A DNA stretch of 64,000 bases from JASHPR01 sp963808705 (GTDB lineage Bacteria; Actinomycetota; Actinomycetes; Streptosporangiales; Streptosporangiaceae), in assembly GCA_963808705.1 (NCBI GenBank), contig CAWEHB010000012.1, positions 1 to 64,000 of the forward strand, read 5' to 3'. A program made the translations under genes and the position numbers. The notes below the pieces were generated by a model that ran no database searches, had not been told where the DNA came from, and worked only from the letters and a program-made list of their open reading frames with translations. Shown piece after piece: positions 59,513-64,000 of the stretch; the first letter of the stretch is position 1; the number at the start of each line of letters is the position of its first letter.

Positions 59513-60733
59513 TCAGAACGCGGGGTCGCGCTCGATCGGGCAGGTCATGCAGTGGCCGCCGCCGCGGCCCTTGCCCAGCTCGAACCCCTCGACCGTGATC
59601 ACCTCGATCCCGGCCTTGCGCAGCGCGGTGTTGGTGCCGGTGTTGCGCTCGTAGGCCACGACCACGCCGGGCTCGAGCGCGACCACGTTGTTGCCGTCGT
59701 CCCACTGCTCGCGCTCGGCCTCGAAGGAGTCGCCGCCGGTCTCGATGATGCGCATCGTGGGCACGCCCAGGGCCTTGGCCATCAGCTCGGGCAGCGTCCC
59801 GTGCTGCTCCTCGGTCACCAGCTCATCTGCCGACTCGCCGGGGCGGATGGCCCAGGTCCGGGCCCCGTTGACCACCTGCGGGAACAGCGTGACCAGGTCC
59901 CGGTCGCACATCGTGATCACGGTGTCGAGGTGCATGTAGCTGCGCGACTTGGGCAGGTGCACCGCCAGCACCTGCGCCGCCGCCCCGGCCCGGAACAGCG
60001 ACCGCGCGATCCACAGCACCGCCTGCGGGGTGGTCCGCTCGCCCATCCCGATCATCACGGTGCCGTTGCCGATCGGCTGCACGTCCCCGCCCTCCACGTG
60101 GCAGCGGCCCCAGTCCTCATCGGTCCCGCCCAGCCAGATGGGGAACTTTTCGGCGGTGAACATCGGGTGGAACCGGTAGATCACCTCCATGATCATCGTC
60201 TCCGGCTGGCGGGCCGGCTTGGTCATCGGGTTGATCGTCACCCCGCCGAAGATCCAGCACGAGCAGTCGCGCTGGAACAAGAAATTCGGCAGCGGCGGCA
60301 GCAGCATGCTGGTCGGGTCGGCCGACTCCCACACCAGCCCCACATCCTGGGTCACGTCGGCCTTGGTGATCCCGCCGATCAGGAACTCCGCGACCACCGC
60401 CGGGCCGGCCGAGCCGACCCATTGGCGGCCCCGCTGCGAGGCGGTGATCCCGACCTGCCGCTCGCTCAGGATGTGACTGCAGACCCACTCCCGGGCGTCG
60501 GGCTTGGCCAGCGCCTCGGCCAGCAGTTCCTCGGCATGGAACACCTCGACGCCGCGGTCGCGCATCACCTCGACGAACATGTCGTGCTCGGCCTTGGCCC
60601 GGGCGACCCAGATCACGTCGTCGAACAGCAGTTCCCCGGCGTTGGACGGGGTCAGGCGGGTGTGCTCCAGTCCCGGCCGGTGCACCAGCACCCGGCGCAG
60701 CCTGCCCACCTCTGAATACGCTCCCAGCGGCAT
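59513..60733 (-). CDS. arcA: Arginine deiminase
   Basis: 406 residues. YSEVGRLRRVLVHRPGLEHT, LLFDDVIWVARAKAEHDMFV, NFLFQRDCSCWIFGGVTINP, CHVEGGDVQPIGNGTVMIGM and HLDTVITMCDRDLV are the ADI substrate and His/Asp sites. The catalytic Cys is near the end, in GRGGGHCMTCPIERDP. It converts arginine to citrulline and ammonia. It follows arcC by 56 bp. Confidence 0.95.
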   Translation of the reverse strand: MPLGAYSEVGRLRRVLVHRPGLEHTRLTPSNAGELLFDDVIWVARAKAEHDMFVEVMRDRGVEVFHAEELLAEALAKPDAREWVCSHILSERQVGITASQRGRQWVGSAGPAVVAEFLIGGITKADVTQDVGLVWESADPTSMLLPPLPNFLFQRDCSCWIFGGVTINPMTKPARQPETMIMEVIYRFHPMFTAEKFPIWLGGTDEDWGRCHVEGGDVQPIGNGTVMIGMGERTTPQAVLWIARSLFRAGAAAQVLAVHLPKSRSYMHLDTVITMCDRDLVTLFPQVVNGARTWAIRPGESADELVTEEQHGTLPELMAKALGVPTMRIIETGGDSFEAEREQWDDGNNVVALEPGVVVAYERNTGTNTALRKAGIEVITVEGFELGKGRGGGHCMTCPIERDPAF

Positions 60734-60789
60734 GACGGTCTCCTCGCTTTGCGTTGACGCTTGGCCTTGACCTGCATGGATGGCGTCAC

Positions 60790-61740
60790 CTAGGCCGGGC
60801 TGTCCGCGAACATGACCCCGGCCACGCTGGTGGCCACCCGGGTGCCTGCGGTGCCGGCCAGCATGGCGTCGATGTCAGCCAGCGCGCCGATCGCCGCGGG
60901 CTTGCCGGTCGCCCTGGCGAAGTCGCACGCGGCGATCACCTTGGGCAGCATCGACCCGGCCGCGAACTCGGACTGGTACTCGGCGAGTAGCGCGTCAGGA
61001 TTAGCCTCGACGATGATCCGTTGCTGCGGGGTGCCGAACCCGGTGAACACCGCCGGCGCGTCGGTGGCCATGATCAGGATGTCGGCGGCGACGTCGCGCG
61101 CGAGCAGGGCGCTGGCCCGGTCCTTGTCGATCACCGCCTCGACCCCCACCAGCTGACGACCGGGCTTGTAGGCGGTGGGGATGCCACCGCCTCCGGCGCA
61201 GATCACTACGCAGCCCTGGTCGAGCAGCCACCGGATCGGCCGGCGCTCGAAGATCCGTTTCGGTACCGGGGAGGGCACCACCCGGCGCATGCTGTCCCCA
61301 TCCATCTTGAACGTCCAGCCCCGCTCGGCGGCCAGCTTGTCCGCCTCGGACTGGCTGTACAGCGGGCCGATCGGCTTGCTCGGGTCGGTGAAGGCCGGGT
61401 CGTCGGGATCGACCTCGATCATGGTCAGCAGCGACGCGAGCGGCTTCTCGAACGGCAGCCGGTTCCCCAGCTCCTGCTCAATCAGGTAGCCGATCATCCC
61501 TTGCGTCTCGGCCCCCAGCACGTCGAGCGGGGACTCGGGCACCTCGGTGTACGCTGCCGCCTCCAGGGCCAGCAGCCCGATCTGGGGCCCGTTCCCGTGC
61601 GAGATGATCAGTTCGTGCTGCTCGCCGATCGGCGCCAGATGGTCACACGCCACCCGCACGTTCTCCCGCTGATTCTCCGGCGTCATCGGCTGCCCCCGGC
61701 GCAGCAGCGCGTTGCCGCCCAGGGCCACCACTACCCTCAT
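60790..61740 (-). CDS. arcC: Carbamate kinase
   Basis: 316 residues from ATG 61740 (GGAG upstream; a longer frame to 61797 is not needed). MRVVVALGGNALLRRGQPMT, LIISHGNGPQIGLLALEAAA, VICAGGGGIPTAYKPGRQLV and AVIDKDRASALLARDVAADI are typical. It makes ATP from carbamoyl phosphate and ADP, the energy-yielding step of the pathway. First gene of the arc operon. Confidence 0.95.
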   Translation of the reverse strand: MRVVVALGGNALLRRGQPMTPENQRENVRVACDHLAPIGEQHELIISHGNGPQIGLLALEAAAYTEVPESPLDVLGAETQGMIGYLIEQELGNRLPFEKPLASLLTMIEVDPDDPAFTDPSKPIGPLYSQSEADKLAAERGWTFKMDGDSMRRVVPSPVPKRIFERRPIRWLLDQGCVVICAGGGGIPTAYKPGRQLVGVEAVIDKDRASALLARDVAADILIMATDAPAVFTGFGTPQQRIIVEANPDALLAEYQSEFAAGSMLPKVIAACDFARATGKPAAIGALADIDAMLAGTAGTRVATSVAGVMFADSPA

Positions 61741-62003
61741 GGCATTCTCCGCATACGGGCAACATATCGCTGTGGCCACGTCACTAACAGGGACCAAAGT
61801 CTCTACTGCACACGCGGTGACCCGCGAACAATCAGCAGGTATGGACGCCAGCGCCGGGCCAGCCCACAGCAGCCGCCACCGTTCGCCTTTGCGTCATCCT
61901 TACTTAACTGTTACTTAATCTCAATTTCGGTTACGCTTGGCATCCGACTTTCGCGGCCGCCAATCGGCCGCGCATCTTGTCTTGACGCAATTTATTTCTA
62001 AGA
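61741..62003. promoter_or_regulatory. Divergent arc promoter region
   Basis: Between arcC and the exchanger gene. TTACTTAACTG (61900) and TTACTTAATCT (61911) are tandem 11-bp units, like sites of GlnR- or PhoP-type regulators. A hairpin CGCGGCCG/CGGCCGCG with loop CCAAT is at 61952-61972. The exchanger start lacks a strong ribosome-binding site. Which regulator acts is not shown by the sequence. Confidence 0.4.
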
Positions 62004-63515
62004 ATGGTGATCGTAATGACTGAAACGCCATATGACCCTCAGGGAGAGGCCGCCAAGCGCCGGCCGCCCGACGCGGCCATCACGCACCCTCCGCCCGAGG
62101 CGGAAACCGCGCCCCTCGCGGCAGCCGGGGACGGGGCCGCCACCCCGGGGGCGGCCGGGGCCGCGGGAGGCGGGTTCGGACTGCCGGTGGCGATCGCGCT
62201 GGTCATGGGCAGCATCATCGGGGTCGGGATCTTCAACCTGCCGACCTCGCTGGCCGGGATCGGGCCGATCACCCTGGTCTCGATGGGGCTCACCACGATC
62301 GGTGCCATCGTGCTGGCCCTGATGTTCGCCGCGCTGTCCCGCCGGCTGCCCGCCGACGGCGGCCCGTACGCCTACGCCCGGGTGGCGTTCGGCAACCGGG
62401 TCGGCTTCTTCAACGCGTGGTCGTACTGGATCAGCTCGTGGGCCGGCAACGCGGGGATCGCGGTCGGCTGGGTGCTGTACGTGCAGGAGTTCATCAACAA
62501 GGGCGGGAACAAGCTGTTCACGGTCCTGCTCGTGCTGGTCGGCCTGTGGATCCCCGCCCTCATCAACCTGTCGGGCGTGAAGAACATGGGCCAGGTCCAG
62601 GTGGTCACCACGGTGCTGAAGTTCGTCGCGCTGGCGTTCATGTCCACCGTGGGCCTGTTCTTCATCAAGACCGCCAACTTCCACCCGTGGAACATCAGCG
62701 GCCAGGGCGCGATCGGGGCGATCGGCTCGGGCATGGCGATCGCGCTGTTCAGCTACATCGGCATCGAGGTCGCCTCGGTCGCCGCGGGCAAGGTACGCAA
62801 CCCGGACCGGAACGTGCCCAAGTCCACGGTGTTCGGCACGCTGGCCACCGCCGTGGTCTACATGCTGTCGCTGATCGCGGTGTTCGGCATCCTGCCCTCC
62901 TCCACGCTGGCCAAGTCCGACGCGCCGTTCTCGGCCGCGGTCAACGAGATGTTCGGCGGCACGTGGGCGGGCTACGTCATGGCCGTCGTGGTCATCATCT
63001 CCGGCTTCGGGGCGCTGAACGGCTGGACGATGATCGTCGCCGAGATGCCGCTCGCCGCGGCCAAGGACGGGCTGTTCCCCGACCGCTTCAAGCAGCTGTC
63101 GAAGAACGGGGTGCCGGCCTTCGGCATCATCAGCGGCACCGTGCTGGCCTCGGTCGCGATGGCCGTCAACTACATCGGCTCCAGCGGCGCCACCGTGTTC
63201 ACCACGCTGATCCTGATGACCGGCATCACCGTCGCGATCCCGTACGGGTTCTCGGCGCTGGCCCAGATCAAATGGCGGATCGCCGACCGCCGGGCCATGC
63301 ACGGCCGGCGGTTCGCCCGCGACATGATCGTCGCCGTGGTGGCGCTGATCTTCTCGATCCTGTTCGTTTACTACTCGCGCAACACCGGCCACAGCCCCTT
63401 CGTGTACTGGGCCCCGTTCCTGCTGACCGGGGTCTCCCTGGTCATCGGCATCCCCGTCTACGCCGCGCAGCGGAACAAGATGACCGAACCCGAACCCGTG
63501 CCGGAGTACCGCTGA
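62004..63515 (+). CDS. arcD: APC-family amino acid exchanger, arginine/ornithine type
   Basis: 503 residues (ATG 62004 or 62016). A disordered Pro/Ala-rich N-terminus to about residue 58 is followed by 12-13 membrane helices. VMGSIIGVGIFNLPTSLAGI is the substrate-binding first helix of the APC family; LPADGGPYAYARVAFGNRVG and MAIALFSYIGIEVASVAAGK are further signatures. The divergent arc genes make exchange of arginine for ornithine the likely role. Whether it is the arcD or the arcE type is not distinguished. Confidence 0.82.
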   Translation: MVIVMTETPYDPQGEAAKRRPPDAAITHPPPEAETAPLAAAGDGAATPGAAGAAGGGFGLPVAIALVMGSIIGVGIFNLPTSLAGIGPITLVSMGLTTIGAIVLALMFAALSRRLPADGGPYAYARVAFGNRVGFFNAWSYWISSWAGNAGIAVGWVLYVQEFINKGGNKLFTVLLVLVGLWIPALINLSGVKNMGQVQVVTTVLKFVALAFMSTVGLFFIKTANFHPWNISGQGAIGAIGSGMAIALFSYIGIEVASVAAGKVRNPDRNVPKSTVFGTLATAVVYMLSLIAVFGILPSSTLAKSDAPFSAAVNEMFGGTWAGYVMAVVVIISGFGALNGWTMIVAEMPLAAAKDGLFPDRFKQLSKNGVPAFGIISGTVLASVAMAVNYIGSSGATVFTTLILMTGITVAIPYGFSALAQIKWRIADRRAMHGRRFARDMIVAVVALIFSILFVYYSRNTGHSPFVYWAPFLLTGVSLVIGIPVYAAQRNKMTEPEPVPEYR

Positions 63516-63548
63516 AGACCAGGCGGGCGGGCGCGGTCCGCCGTCCCC

Positions 63549-64000
63549 TTACAGTTCCCGCCGCTCGAAGCTGACCAGGCCGAGCGCCAGGACGAGCAGG
63601 AGCCAGATGCCGGCCCAGGCCAGGTACGGCCAGGCCGGCGCCGCGGACGCGTAGAACGGGTCGCCCTGCGCCTCGAGCGGCCCGGACAGCTGCTGCCCGA
63701 TCCACCACGACGGCTCGAGGTAGTAGATGGTGCCGTGCCACAGCCCGTCGGTGGGCAGCAGGTACTGACTGATCACGCTCGCCGTGTGCAAGGCGCGGAT
63801 GTTGAAGGCCGCGCCCAGGGACCCCACAACGCCCGCGAGCCAGGCGATGCCGAACAAGGCGATGCCGACCACGCCCGCGGCCAGCGTGGGCAGCCGGGTG
63901 CTGAGCAGCAGTACCAGGGTCAGCAGGACCACGCCCTCGGCGAGCAGGAACGCGGCCGCGGCGGCCGGGTCGGGCGCGACGTAGCCGGTCGCCCAGTACA
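63549..64000 (-). CDS. ABC transporter permease, C-terminal part
   Basis: The gene runs off the right end; about 149 C-terminal residues are visible in one open frame. Helices LLTLVLLLSTRLPTLAAGVV, GIALFGIAWLAGVVGSLGAA and YLAWAGIWLLLVLALGLVSF, ending FERREL, look like an ABC-2-type permease. Substrate is not predictable. It is convergent with the exchanger gene. Confidence 0.65.
   Translation of the reverse strand, partial: YWATGYVAPDPAAAAAFLLAEGVVLLTLVLLLSTRLPTLAAGVVGIALFGIAWLAGVVGSLGAAFNIRALHTASVISQYLLPTDGLWHGTIYYLEPSWWIGQQLSGPLEAQGDPFYASAAPAWPYLAWAGIWLLLVLALGLVSFERREL

Noticed and set aside
37763..64000. An anti-phage defence island or biosynthetic cluster
   Set aside because: Genes right of the tRNA are core metabolism and transport; no restriction, CRISPR-Cas, retron-like, NRPS or PKS gene is visible in either half.

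Overview
The window is high-GC actinobacterial DNA: G/C at third codon positions, GTG starts, and a gene set of PstSCAB with 11-bp PHO-type boxes, a paired citrate synthase and serC, DtxR, a SpoIIE phosphatase and an HspR-like MerR with Hsp20. A Streptosporangiales-like actinomycete is plausible, but this is not proven from sequence alone.

The window has two halves. Positions 1 to about 37,760 are an accretion of mobile DNA stacked against the 3' end of one tRNA-Gly(CCC) gene (37763-37833, minus strand). Positions 37,840 to 64,000 are ordinary chromosome.

Island half, left to right: an IS3 element (1-1608); a tRNA-Gly remnant; an ISAzo13-type element and an IS701-type element inserted one after the other into a single attachment-arm repeat; a broken mntP; a membrane protein with an 11-residue repeat tail; a broken PRC-barrel gene; an IS110 element; attachment-site debris; a small Cys-rich protein beside a long palindromic element; a membrane protein and a secreted protein; a tRNA-Arg-type attachment remnant; IS630; a stand-alone ClpX zinc-finger protein; an IS66 element that has itself been split by a 3.2-kb two-recombinase (Tn554-like) element; a sensor kinase; a graveyard of truncated ISAzo13, group II intron and integrase pieces around a serine-recombinase unit; a tyrosine integrase with its attachment site; a BASS-type transporter; and two copies of a hicBA cassette around an alpha/beta hydrolase. 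About seventeen pairs of short direct repeats, spaced 11 or 12 bp, lie in this half and none was seen to the right of the tRNA. They flank tRNA-derived cores and look like fossil integrase arm sites.

Chromosomal half: dCTP deaminase interrupted by a class-3-type intein; an acyl-CoA dehydrogenase; hsp20-merR; a thiolase; a PAS-GAF-SpoIIE-ATPase regulator; a DtxR regulator; pdxH, citrate synthase and serC; a DinB-like protein; a degenerate sensor protein; a universal stress protein; phoU opposite pstSCAB (phosphate uptake); and a complete arginine deiminase locus (arcC-arcA-arcB on the minus strand, an arcD-like exchanger divergent). The window ends inside an ABC transporter permease gene.

All product names come from reading translated motifs and gene context; no database search was run.
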